From Lewinella cohaerens DSM 23179 (GTDB lineage Bacteria > Bacteroidota > Bacteroidia > Chitinophagales > Saprospiraceae), in the NCBI RefSeq assembly GCF_000379805.1, contig NZ_KB903565.1:186697-250696 (forward strand): 64,000 nt of DNA, read 5' to 3'. The position numbers were made by a program, and so were the translations under genes. Of the stretch, positions 42,859 to 52,800 are shown piece by piece. Position 1 is the stretch's first letter, and every line of letters begins with the position of its first letter. The notes beneath the pieces are model-generated. The model saw only the letters and a program-made list of their open reading frames with translations, had not been told where the DNA came from and did no database searches.

Positions 42859-43395
42859 ATGAAAAGAACCATTGCCAGACGAGCCGCTCCGGAAGTAAAT
42901 GCCGGAAGCATGGCTGACATCGCTTTCCTCCTCCTCATTTTCTTTTTAGTTACCACTACCATTATGTCAGATAAAGGCATTTTGGTAAAATTACCGCCGT
43001 GGGACATGACGTACGAACCTGTGCCCATCAAGGAGCGCAACCTGATGCGGATCTCGATCAATGCTAATAACCAGCTTATGCTACGCGACGAAGAGATTGC
43101 GCTTGAGGATGTTCGTGAACGGGTAAAAACCTTCATCATGAACCCACAAGCCAACACAAAGCTGGCCGAAGCCTCCAACAAAGCTGTGCTCTCCCTCATC
43201 AATGATCGTGCGACCAGTTTTGATAGCTACTTACTGGTTTACAACGAACTCAAAGGAGCCTACCAAGAGCTGTGGGAGGAAGCTGCCCAACGTTATTACC
43301 AGCAGCATTATGAAAGCTTGCCCATCGAGCATCAAAAGGATATTCGCAGTGCCATACCCCTGGTCATCTCAGAGGCAGAGCCGACGGAGTTTTAA
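42859..43395 (+). CDS. ExbD/TolR family protein
   Basis: This 178-aa protein has one N-terminal membrane helix with the key aspartate Asp20 (GSMADIAFLLLIFFLVTTT), then a periplasmic domain. ExbD works with ExbB to turn proton flow into force for TonB-dependent transport. No ExbB or TonB is adjacent, so it is an orphan here or partners with a distant operon. Its C-terminal half (YNELKGAYQELWEEAAQRYY) is typical of Bacteroidota ExbD proteins. Confidence 0.88.
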   Translation: MKRTIARRAAPEVNAGSMADIAFLLLIFFLVTTTIMSDKGILVKLPPWDMTYEPVPIKERNLMRISINANNQLMLRDEEIALEDVRERVKTFIMNPQANTKLAEASNKAVLSLINDRATSFDSYLLVYNELKGAYQELWEEAAQRYYQQHYESLPIEHQKDIRSAIPLVISEAEPTEF

Positions 43396-43413
43396 TACAA
43401 GAAGTAACATTAG

Positions 43414-43558
43414 TATGGGCCATGCCATCCCTGCGGTCGGCACCGGGCTGTTCACTTTTATGTGCTCATGGCAGAGCCATTGCGCGCATACCGTTGCCAT
43501 CCCTTGTCTTTGGTCCGTCCCGGCCCCGCGCTTCGGCCTTACGGCCTGCGCACTAAAC
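43414..43558 (+). repeat. repeat family A, copy 1
   Basis: It runs from TATGGGCCATGCC to CACTAAAC, through CGGCACCGGGCTGTTCAC, GCGCGCATACCGTT, CATCCCTTG and a CGGCC-rich tail. It matches 55617-55785 closely except that the variable hairpin is almost absent here (CCCTGCGG). It abuts the terminator of the first giant gene. Confidence 0.78.
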
Positions 43559-43597
43559 AAAAAAGCGCCCCGAAACAGTCTCTGTTTCAGGGCGCTT
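43556..43597 (-). terminator. terminator of giant gene 1
   Basis: A 16-bp stem with one mismatch (43563-43578 with 43582-43597) and loop TCT; on the minus strand it runs into TTTTTTGTTT. It is 40 bp after the stop of the 1833-aa protein gene. Confidence 0.85.
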
Positions 43598-43636
43598 CGT
43601 AATAGATACGTTACGTTATCTTTATCGTCTTGCCTA

Positions 43637-46600
43637 TCAGTGCAGTACCACTACCTGCTGAATCATCGGATCAAGACCTTCTGTTTCCAGCTTGATAAGG
43701 TAAGTGCCATTAGGCAAAGCCTGCATGTCAATATCGTAACCTTCTTGTGGCCAGTAGGCTAGATCTTTTTGGAACATCACCTGACCGTAAAGGCTGTAGA
43801 TACTGATGGAAGTAGGCTGTTCTGCCAAAACTGGAGCTTTTACTCGAAGATTCCGATCTACGGGGTTAGGGTATGTATTGAATTGAATCTCTTCTTCACT
43901 GCCCATAAGGCTCGGGAAGTTCGCATCCTCCAGCTTTTCACATACAACACTAGTCGTACAGACCCTCTGGCAAGCATTGGCATCTGTAATCGTGACAGAG
44001 AAGTTCTGTGTGGTATAACCCACTGTGTAAGTGATGGTGCTATTCGTCGGGTCAGAAGTAATGAATCCATCACAGTCTGTCATTTCCCAACTGTAGGTAT
44101 ATGGTGCAGTGCCGCCGGTGGCAATAACACCAATCTCGTTGCCACTAGAATTACAGAAAATCTCTTCCGGAATATCAAATTCACATTCCAGTGTATTTCC
44201 ATAGATATCAATGTATTGTTCTGCAACAGTCGTGTTACCACAATCATCAATCGCTGTCCAGCGACGGATAATGCGTAGTCCAAAGTCTGTGGTCAACTCT
44301 TCTTCTTCAAAGATCAAAGTGATATCTTGATCATAGTTGTCTTTGAGGAATACTTCTGCTGGTGCAGGAACCGGATCGTCACAATACAATACCAAGTTAG
44401 CTGGAACATGGAAGATTTCGGGCCCGTAAGTGTCCACATAAATGAGGAGGATACTTATTTCGGCACTATTTCCACAAGGATCAGTCACAGTCCAAGTCAG
44501 ATTGATTTCGGCGAGGTAACCAGTTTCGGCACAATCTCCTTCGTTGTCGAGGAAAGCCATACCTAACACTGCTTCCAGGTTGCTGGCACAGTTGTCATCA
44601 ATAGCTATAGCGCTGTCTCCAAAATCGTAAATATCCTGTGGATTTCCGAAGTCAAAATCAACGGGTAAGATCAACTCGTCACCATCTTCGAGGCCCACTA
44701 GTAGCGGATGGTCAAAGCTCAATACAGGTGCTGTATCGTCGTTGAAGAATACTTGCTGAGTGGCGGTAGATGTGTTCCCACAAGCATCGGTAGCTGTCCA
44801 GGTGCGGGTAAGCACTTGGCCACAGTCAGGTTCGTTAGTTGTTGTTTCATTAAACACAACATCTACTTCCAATCCGCTACATTCATCGAAAGCGGTAACT
44901 GGAAGTGGAATACTTTCATCGTTACAAGTATCTTCGGGAACATTCCGGAGCAATGGTCCTTCATCATCGATGATCGTGATGCTTTGCGCAAAAATGCTAC
45001 TATTGTCACAAACATCCGTAATAGTCCAGATACGTTCGAAGTTTTGCGGATTACCCGCACAACTTACTTCGATAGGCTGTGAGTCTACGAAGGTGATACT
45101 GGCGACCTGACCACAGCCATCGGTTGCTGATATCTCAGGAATAGCCTCTCCGCAAGAGAGTACCAATTCTGCTGGGCCTATTGCTGTGGGTGGGGTGCTG
45201 TCAATAAATTCAATAAATAACTCGTATTCCGACACATTATCACAGAGATCCAACGCAGTTACGATCAATTGATAACGCGCCAGGTAGCCAGTGCTAAGGC
45301 AGTCCCCGGTGCTTAAAAGTTGTAAGTCGGCACGTACATCGGTGTTCCCACAACCATCTCCCACATTGACAACCGCGACAAAGTCAGGTACTTGTAAGTC
45401 GCCTTCTTCAGTACATTCGGCTGGAAGCTGCACGGTACTGCCGCTTGGTAAACCTGTTAAGCCGGGATAATCAATATTGATGGTAGGTCCATCGCCATTG
45501 CTGAGGGTTAGTCGCTGGGTAGCGCTGGTGGTGTTTCCACAAACATCCGTTGCTGTCCAGGTACGCTCGACGTACTGGCCACCTGCACAATCGATAGGAT
45601 CAGACTGGCTGAACTCCAAGACGGCAAACTCACAATCGTCAACCGCTTGTACATTCGGTACAGGAGGGAGGCTGTTTACACAAGCGTCTTCCGGAATACC
45701 TTGCAGGGCTGGTGGTGTGGTATCTGTAAGGAACCAATAAAGGGTCACCGAACTAGTATTACCACAGTCGTCAGTGGCTGTCCAACGTGTCACAAGATGA
45801 CCGATGTAGCCATACTCAGCACAGCTAAATAGCCCGAAATCTTCGTATTCGAAATCAACCTCGCGTTCACCGCTACAGTTGTCAAAAGCAGATACTGCGT
45901 AGCGTAGTTTCGTGATTTTACTATAATCGCCACAATCGACGTACACTTCCTGACCATCCGTATAGCCATTAACATATTCGTCTGTGAAGGCAAGTACTGG
46001 CGGAGTGGTATCTGAAACAGTGATAAACTGATCCTGAACGGTAGGGTTTCCACAACCGTCTACTGCCGTCCAGCGGCGGCGGATAGTATAGTTGTTTGCA
46101 CAATCGCCATTGATGCGGCTGTCAATAAAAGAGATTTCTACTTCTGAACAGGCGTCTTCGGCAGTAGCTTGTTGGAAGGGCACCTCTTCATCACATTCAA
46201 TCCCCGTATTAGCAGGGAAGAAAGTAAATACAGGTCCTTGTGTATCCACAATACGTAGGAAAAGGGTATAAGTTGTAGTGTTGCCACATTCATCGGTAGC
46301 TGTCCATACACAGCGCCAGAGACTGAGGAAGTCAGAAACGCCACATTCGCCTTCTTCTTCGAGGATATCTTCGTAAGTAACGGTAATGTCCGGTCGTGCC
46401 GAACAGTTATCTGTGATGGTTAAGTCATCGGTAGTTACCATGAATGGTGTCCAGTTAGGATCACGTAGATTACATTCTACGTTCATGGTGGCACCATCGG
46501 CCAAAGGCCCAGTTATGACAGGGGGCGTCGTGTCTACGATAGTAATAGTCTGTGTACAAGTGCTTGGGTTGCCACAGTCATCAGTAGCTGTCCAGGTGCG

Positions 46601-49138
46601 AGTGATTGTGCCAGTATTGCCACAAGCTGCTGCGAAACTGTCGTTGAAGGTGATTGCTACGCCTCCACAGATATCCGTACCGGTCGCCGTGCCCGTTGCA
46701 TTAGGGGCTGTTGGCATGCCGCATTCTATTGTTACGTTGGGTGAGCATACAACCGTTGGTGGCGTAGTATCCACAACAGTGATAGTCTGCGTACAGCTGC
46801 TTGGGTTACCACAAGCGTCGGTAGCTGTCCAGGTGCGAGTTATGGTTTCTGTACCTCCACAACCAGGCGTAGAACTATCACTAAAGGTAACAGTCGCCGG
46901 TCCACAAGCATCCATGGCCGTACCGCTACCAGTGGCAGCAGGGTCTGTTGGCATACCGCATTCTACTGTTACGTTGGGTGGGCATACAATCGTTGGTGGC
47001 GTGGTATCCACAACAGTGATAGTCTGTGTACAAGTACTTGAGGTGCCACAATCATCTGTCGCTGTCCAAGTGCGCGTAATCGTTTCGGTGTTACCACAGC
47101 CGGGAGCCGAGAAGTCAGCAAAGGTGATTGCTACTCCGCCACAAGCATCAGAACCAGTCGCTACGCCGGTAGCGTTAGGATCTGTCGGCATGCCACATTC
47201 TACCGTTGCGTTAGGCGGGCATACGATGGTTGGTGGTGTAGTATCTACTACATTGATAGTTTGCGTACAGCTGCTTGAGTTACCACAGTTGTCTGTCGCT
47301 GTCCATGTGCGAATGATGGTTTCGGTGCCTCCACAACCAGGCGTAGAACTATCACTAAAGGTAACTGTCGCCGGCCCACAAGCATCCATGGCCGTACCGC
47401 TACCAGTGGCAGCAGGATCTATTGGCATGCCACATTCTACCGTTGCGTTGGGCGGGCATACGATGGTTGGTGGTGTGGTGTCTACAATGGTTATGATCTG
47501 GGTGCAAGTGGCGGGACTGCCACAGTCAGCGTTGGCCGTCCAAGTACGGGTAATCGTACCAGTATTGCCACAACCAGGTGTGAATTGGTCGTTGAAAACA
47601 GTAGTAACTGCTCCACAAGCATCAGAAGCGGTTGCCATTCCCGTATCGGCAGGATCGGTAGAGTCACCGCATTCTACAGTAACGTTTGCGGGGCAGACAA
47701 TTGACGCTTGTGAGGTATTCTGAATCGTGAAACGGGTAGTTATTGGGTCATCAGCAATGTTTCCACATTCATCTCTTACCGAGAACTCGTTGATTAGGGT
47801 TACCGAACAACTGGTACGGTTTTCTTCGTAAGAATCAAGTAGCGTATATTCCAGATTAGCCAGGTCGCTGCATTCGTCACTTACGCAATTGCTCAGGTCT
47901 ATAAACTGGGTAAAGGAACCACCGGAAGCAGCGGTAAATCCACCATCTATGCCTATAGGGAACCACTCGCCAGTAGGCGTATTGGCGCCTAAAGAACCTG
48001 GACAACCTTCGAAAGTAGCTGTGAAATCCGCGCAGGTAACGTCAGGTGGTGTAGTATCTACTACATTGATAGTTTGCGTACAGCTGCTAGCATTACCACA
48101 GTTGTCTGTCGCTGTCCATGTGCGAATGATGGTTTCGGTGCCTCCACAACCAGGCGTAGAACTATCACTAAAGGTAACTGTCGCCGGTCCACAAGCATCC
48201 ATGGCCGTGCCGCTACCAGTGGCAGCAGGATCTATTGGCATGCCACATTCTACCATTGCATTGGGCGGGCAGGTAATGGTCGGTGGTGTAACGTCTTCAA
48301 TGATGATGTTCTGTGGGCAAGTAGCAAAAGGAACACCATCAAAATAGAGGGTGTAAGTGCGAACAAAATCAGCACCATCATTATCAAATGGACCAGTAGG
48401 GCCACCATTTCCGAAACCTCCACAAACTTCGGCATCTCCATTGTCGACAAAATCCATGGTGATGGTAGCACCACATGATTCTACGTTAGAGAATACATCG
48501 TTATAGTCCGTAAAGCCAGTGGGGATATCACAACCTTCTTCATCAATATCAGGTAAATTTTGACAAGTAGCTGCTGGGGTACAGCAACTCAGTAGGATAT
48601 TAAGGTCACGCCGGCCTGAACCGCCGGTTTTACAGACAATTAATTCTACCATGCCAGCAGTGACCACGCCAATAGGAATCATTGCTCCATCGCCTATCTG
48701 GAAATCAGGGGTTCCACAGTTGATGGAACCATCTTGGATGTAAAAGTCGAAATTACCGTTTTCCTGGGTTTCTAATTCCAACTCACAACCCGCAAGGGTA
48801 GGGTCGGCGGCATATTCTGGTGTGCCGGTAAGGTCTAGTTCTACGATAGCACAAGCATAGCGGTCACTAGGAGGAGCAGCTACTCCACATGGCATACAGG
48901 AGGTACATGTAGAAACACCATCTGCAGGGACCAAGTCATCACAGTTGCTGCCATCGCAATACATGATGTTACAACTCGTGACAGGGTCTGTAGGAGTGTT
49001 GCAATTTTGTTGTGCGAATAAAGCATTGCTGGCTAGTAGTAAAAGTATTGCTGGCAAGTAAAGGATAGAGAGTAATTGTTTAATAGCAATACCGCATAGA
49101 GGCATCAGCTGTAGCCGAGCTAGTCTTTGTGTGTTCAT
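43637..49138 (-). CDS. giant secreted HYR-repeat protein 1 (T9SS substrate)
   Basis: This 1833-aa protein has a long signal peptide ending LLLASNALFAQ, a unique cysteine-rich N-terminal part (to about residue 270), then about seven HYR-like repeats of roughly 80 residues (DTTPPTIVCPPN-VECG-ATG-DACG-TFSD-TPGCG-TRTWTATD-CGN-CTQTI; about 279-880, interrupted by one CADFTATFEGCP module). More divergent repeats follow to about 1700. The end, NTYPNPVDRNLRVK...TYLIKLETEGLDPMIQQVVVLH, is a type A T9SS sorting domain, so it is secreted and anchored at the cell surface. Adhesion or matrix function is inferred; no enzyme motif is seen. Confidence 0.88.
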   Translation of the reverse strand: MNTQRLARLQLMPLCGIAIKQLLSILYLPAILLLLASNALFAQQNCNTPTDPVTSCNIMYCDGSNCDDLVPADGVSTCTSCMPCGVAAPPSDRYACAIVELDLTGTPEYAADPTLAGCELELETQENGNFDFYIQDGSINCGTPDFQIGDGAMIPIGVVTAGMVELIVCKTGGSGRRDLNILLSCCTPAATCQNLPDIDEEGCDIPTGFTDYNDVFSNVESCGATITMDFVDNGDAEVCGGFGNGGPTGPFDNDGADFVRTYTLYFDGVPFATCPQNIIIEDVTPPTITCPPNAMVECGMPIDPAATGSGTAMDACGPATVTFSDSSTPGCGGTETIIRTWTATDNCGNASSCTQTINVVDTTPPDVTCADFTATFEGCPGSLGANTPTGEWFPIGIDGGFTAASGGSFTQFIDLSNCVSDECSDLANLEYTLLDSYEENRTSCSVTLINEFSVRDECGNIADDPITTRFTIQNTSQASIVCPANVTVECGDSTDPADTGMATASDACGAVTTVFNDQFTPGCGNTGTITRTWTANADCGSPATCTQIITIVDTTPPTIVCPPNATVECGMPIDPAATGSGTAMDACGPATVTFSDSSTPGCGGTETIIRTWTATDNCGNSSSCTQTINVVDTTPPTIVCPPNATVECGMPTDPNATGVATGSDACGGVAITFADFSAPGCGNTETITRTWTATDDCGTSSTCTQTITVVDTTPPTIVCPPNVTVECGMPTDPAATGSGTAMDACGPATVTFSDSSTPGCGGTETITRTWTATDACGNPSSCTQTITVVDTTPPTVVCSPNVTIECGMPTAPNATGTATGTDICGGVAITFNDSFAAACGNTGTITRTWTATDDCGNPSTCTQTITIVDTTPPVITGPLADGATMNVECNLRDPNWTPFMVTTDDLTITDNCSARPDITVTYEDILEEEGECGVSDFLSLWRCVWTATDECGNTTTYTLFLRIVDTQGPVFTFFPANTGIECDEEVPFQQATAEDACSEVEISFIDSRINGDCANNYTIRRRWTAVDGCGNPTVQDQFITVSDTTPPVLAFTDEYVNGYTDGQEVYVDCGDYSKITKLRYAVSAFDNCSGEREVDFEYEDFGLFSCAEYGYIGHLVTRWTATDDCGNTSSVTLYWFLTDTTPPALQGIPEDACVNSLPPVPNVQAVDDCEFAVLEFSQSDPIDCAGGQYVERTWTATDVCGNTTSATQRLTLSNGDGPTINIDYPGLTGLPSGSTVQLPAECTEEGDLQVPDFVAVVNVGDGCGNTDVRADLQLLSTGDCLSTGYLARYQLIVTALDLCDNVSEYELFIEFIDSTPPTAIGPAELVLSCGEAIPEISATDGCGQVASITFVDSQPIEVSCAGNPQNFERIWTITDVCDNSSIFAQSITIIDDEGPLLRNVPEDTCNDESIPLPVTAFDECSGLEVDVVFNETTTNEPDCGQVLTRTWTATDACGNTSTATQQVFFNDDTAPVLSFDHPLLVGLEDGDELILPVDFDFGNPQDIYDFGDSAIAIDDNCASNLEAVLGMAFLDNEGDCAETGYLAEINLTWTVTDPCGNSAEISILLIYVDTYGPEIFHVPANLVLYCDDPVPAPAEVFLKDNYDQDITLIFEEEELTTDFGLRIIRRWTAIDDCGNTTVAEQYIDIYGNTLECEFDIPEEIFCNSSGNEIGVIATGGTAPYTYSWEMTDCDGFITSDPTNSTITYTVGYTTQNFSVTITDANACQRVCTTSVVCEKLEDANFPSLMGSEEEIQFNTYPNPVDRNLRVKAPVLAEQPTSISIYSLYGQVMFQKDLAYWPQEGYDIDMQALPNGTYLIKLETEGLDPMIQQVVVLH
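46530..48290 (-). repeat. tandem 240-bp DNA repeats in giant gene 1
   Basis: The HYR units are also repeated at DNA level with a period near 240 bp. Units at about 47240-47480 and 48045-48285 differ at only a few bases although other units and a different module lie between them. This suggests recent duplication or gene conversion. Confidence 0.8.
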
Positions 49139-49755
49139 AATATTTTAATTGTGTGCGTTTGTGTTAATAGTAAAAAAGTGTTTTTATTTCAAGATTTAGG
49201 GTCCGCTTTATTTAGTTATTAGGCAATACTCACCTAGGTCATTGTGGGAACAATAACTGCGTAATTTTTTTTAGTGATTTTTTAATGCAAAAAAGCTAAG
49301 CTGTTACGAACTTTAGCTCGTACACGATATAGTGTCAGCAAAAGTCTTGCTTGACGAAATGATCATTAATTTTCACTCGGGAGTAATATTCGTTCAAACT
49401 ACTTAAACTAAGGGTAAGTGATTGAAAGACAGCTCTTAAGTGAGTTGGCTAATGTGTAAGACAGCAATGTTTAAAATACAAGGGGAGGAAGATGAAAGCA
49501 CAGTTTTAAACTCATCAAAGCTGCTTGTGGGGGACAAGCCGCTTATTGAAAGGGGGTACGATAATATTTATCGTCAGACTACTTGGCGTCAATTTACAAT
49601 TAAAATTCGATAATATGTAAATTGTAAAAGGATATGTACATATTTTAATTTTGATAAATTGATTTGCGTCAAGTAAATTGTTGTTGTTTGAAAGATCGCA
49701 AGCTTCTGGATGCTAAAAATATTGTTCGCAAAAATGGAAGAGGAATGCCTCTAAA
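49139..49755. other. AT-rich gene-free region between giant genes 1 and 2
   Basis: No gene and no family A repeat is seen. The promoter of giant gene 1 must lie in the left part, but no full TAnnTTTG match was found on the minus strand close to the start. Confidence 0.5.
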
Positions 49756-49793
49756 AAAGACGCCCCGGAACATCACTGTTCCGAGGCGTCTTT
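49753..49793 (-). terminator. terminator of giant gene 2
   Basis: A 17-bp stem with one mismatch (49756-49772 with 49777-49793) and loop TCAC, followed on the minus strand by a T-tract. The top of the hairpin, CGGAACA-TCAC-TGTTCCG, recurs in the terminator of giant gene 3. Confidence 0.85.
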
Positions 49794-49820
49794 CAATCTA
49801 ATTCAAGCACCCCGCACTGT

Positions 49821-52800
49821 CTAGTGCAGTACTACCACTTGCTGAATCATAGTGTCAAGGCCCTCTGTTTCCAGCTTAATGAGGTAAGTGCCACTTGGCA
49901 ACCTTTGAGTATCAATCTCGTAGCCTTCTTGTGGCCAGTAGTTCAGTTCTTTCTGGAACATCACTTGGCCGAAGAGGCTGTAGATGCCTACTGTAACAGG
50001 TTGCTCACCGAATCCGCCAGCCTTTACACGCAAGCGTTCACTCACAGGGTTCGGGTAAACATTCATTACTGTTGGGCTATCGCCGCCGCTCGTTAATTGC
50101 TCTTCTCCAGAGTAGTCACAAACGATAGTAACCGACTGGGTAAGTTGGCAACCATTGGCATCCTTTACGACCACCGTAAATGTTTGGGTGATGAAGCCCA
50201 TAGTATAAAGAATCTGCGAGTGGCTGGGGTCAGAAGTAATATAACCATCTTCCAGTGGGAAGGTCAGCTGCCATTCGTAACTGTAAGGAGGTGTGCCTCC
50301 GCTGATAACCACTCCTAGCAAGTTGTCATCAGAATTACAGATGACAGGGTCGCCATCAATGACAAACTCAGCGCTGAGGGTATTGTCAACCACTAGTATC
50401 TCCTGCTGAGCTTGGCTGGTATTGCCACAATCGTCGGTGGCGGTCCAGGTACGGGTAATGAGCACACCCTCCGGTGTTGCTGTCATGGTTTCGCTGAAGA
50501 CAACTTCTACATCCTCATCATAGTCATCGCTAACGATAATTTCCGCTACAGGCGGTACCGCATCACAGAAGACTTCCACGTCGTCAGGTACATTGAAGAA
50601 GTCAGGGCTACCTTTGTCGATGTAGTACACCGTAAGGCTGGCCTTGGCTGTGTTACCACAAGGGTCGGTAGCAATAAACTCATATTGGTATTCCGTAAGG
50701 AAACCATCTGCTGCACAGTCGTCCGAAGCCGTACTTGTTACAGAAACCGCAGCGGTGAGGCTACTGGCACAGTTGTCGCTTACCTCCACATCCGCTGAAG
50801 TGAAGATCAATGGATTTTCAGGGTCACCGAAGCCACCACCTACGGAGATAAATAGTTCATCACCACTTTCCAACCCAAAGAGCAATGGATGGGTGAAGAT
50901 AATGGTCGGATCATTCTCGTCATCAAAGAAGACCTGCTGGGTAGCTGTACTCATGTTGCCACAGGCATCAGTGGCCGTCCAGGTACGGGTGAGCACCTGT
51001 CCACAGCCAGGTTCATTACTCATGTCCTCCATCATGGAAACTTGTACATCAGCACCGCTACACTCGTCAAAGGCGGTCACTTGGCCGTCCAGGGTGGTGT
51101 CGTTACAGGCATCAGCAGGTACGTCACTGAAGACAGGGCCTTCATTGTCGATGATGGTGATGCTTTGTGCAAATGTAGTCGCATTACCACAAGCATCGGT
51201 CACGGTCCAGATTCTCTCAAAAGCTTGAGGGGCATTGGCGCAGCTTGCGATGATAGATTGGCTATCCTCAAAGGTCGTGCTAGCGATGGTGCCACAAGCA
51301 TCGGTTGCCATCAACATCGGGATGTCCTCCCCACAATTGAGAACGATTTCAGTGGGGCTGGTCACTACTGGTGGTGTTTCATCAGTCAGGTCGATCAACA
51401 ACCCAAAAGAGGAACTGTTGCCACAGGCATCGGTCGCACTCACACTGAGGCTATAACGCCGGACATAGCCTTCGCCGAGGCAGTCGCCTTCGCTTAATAG
51501 CTCTAAACCAATGGAAGACTCTCCTGCATTGCAGCCGTCTTCGATACTTACGGCAGCTTCTAAGGCTGCAAGTAAAAGAACATCGTCCGGTTGATCACAA
51601 TCAACGGGGAACCGTACGGTGTCTCCATCAGCTACAGGGCCAGTTTCAGGATGGTCAAAGGAAATAGCAGGGCCATTGTCATCACTAAGGGTAATACGCT
51701 GGGTAGAGATGGTGGTGTTACCACAAAGATCAGAAGCGGTCCAGGTGCGCTCTACGTATTGTCCGCCTTCACAGTCTAGAGGCTCCGATTGGTTGAAGCT
51801 TAGTACTGCAAATTCACAATCATCTACAGCTTGTACGTTGGGCACAGGCGGCAGCGTGCTGGCACAAATATCGTCGGGTACTCCTTGCAATACAGGTGCC
51901 GTTTCGTCAACCAGGTACCAGTTGATAGTAGCGATGGTTCCATTGCCACATTCGTCAAAGGCTTTCCAGGTGCTTATCAAGTGGCCAGAGTAGCCATATT
52001 CGCTACAGTCGAAGCCACCTAAGTCTTCTAAGTCATAAGACGTTGCTACAGCACCGCTACAATTATCAAAAGCTGCTGCTGCACTAGCTATGATCAAGGA
52101 AATATTCCCGTATTCAGAACACTCAATGAAGACATCCTGTCCTGGCGTGTAGTCGCTGACGAATTCGTCAACAAATTCAATGACAGGTGGGGTGGTGTCC
52201 TCTACGGTAACCACCTGTACCACATCATCACTATTACCACAACCATCGGTGGCCGTCCAGGTACGTGTGAGGGTGTAGTTGTAAGGGCAATCGCCGTCGG
52301 TACGAACCTCGGTAAAGCCATAAACCACTTCAGAGCAGGAGTCAAAAGCTTCGAGCTCGGGGACTGGCGCCGTCTCATCACACTCGATGGTGATGTCATT
52401 AGGTTCAGAGAGGAAAACGGGGGGCGTGGTGTCTATAATTTCGGTAAAGAGGGTATAAACAGTAGTGTTGCCACACACATCTTGTACCGTAAACACCTGC
52501 TGCCAACGTGTAAGCATATTGCCTAGACAAGGGCCGTCATAAAGCTGAGTGAGTTCTACGGTAATCCCCGCAAAGTCAATAGCTGAGCAATTGTCGGTGA
52601 TGGTCAAATCAGCGATTTCGATCAGCGGGTCCCAGGTAGAAGAGGGCAGGTCACACTCTACGACGGAGGTGCCCATGTCGGGTATGCCATTAAAGCTTAC
52701 TTCCGGCCCGGTATCGTCGATGAAAGTGTAGTTGCACACAAACGGATCAGAGAAATTACCACAGCCATCATCGGCAATAAAGGTGACAGTGATGACACGG

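Noticed and set aside
46386-47723. 445-codon plus-strand frame opposite giant gene 1, plus several similar ones up to 62.4 kb
   Set aside because: They mirror the repeated HYR codons on the other strand; the translations are Val/Pro/Ser-rich repeats with no signal or family features.
46530-48290. CRISPR-like regular repetition
   Set aside because: The period is about 240 bp and lies in frame within a coding gene; no short direct repeats with unique spacers are present.
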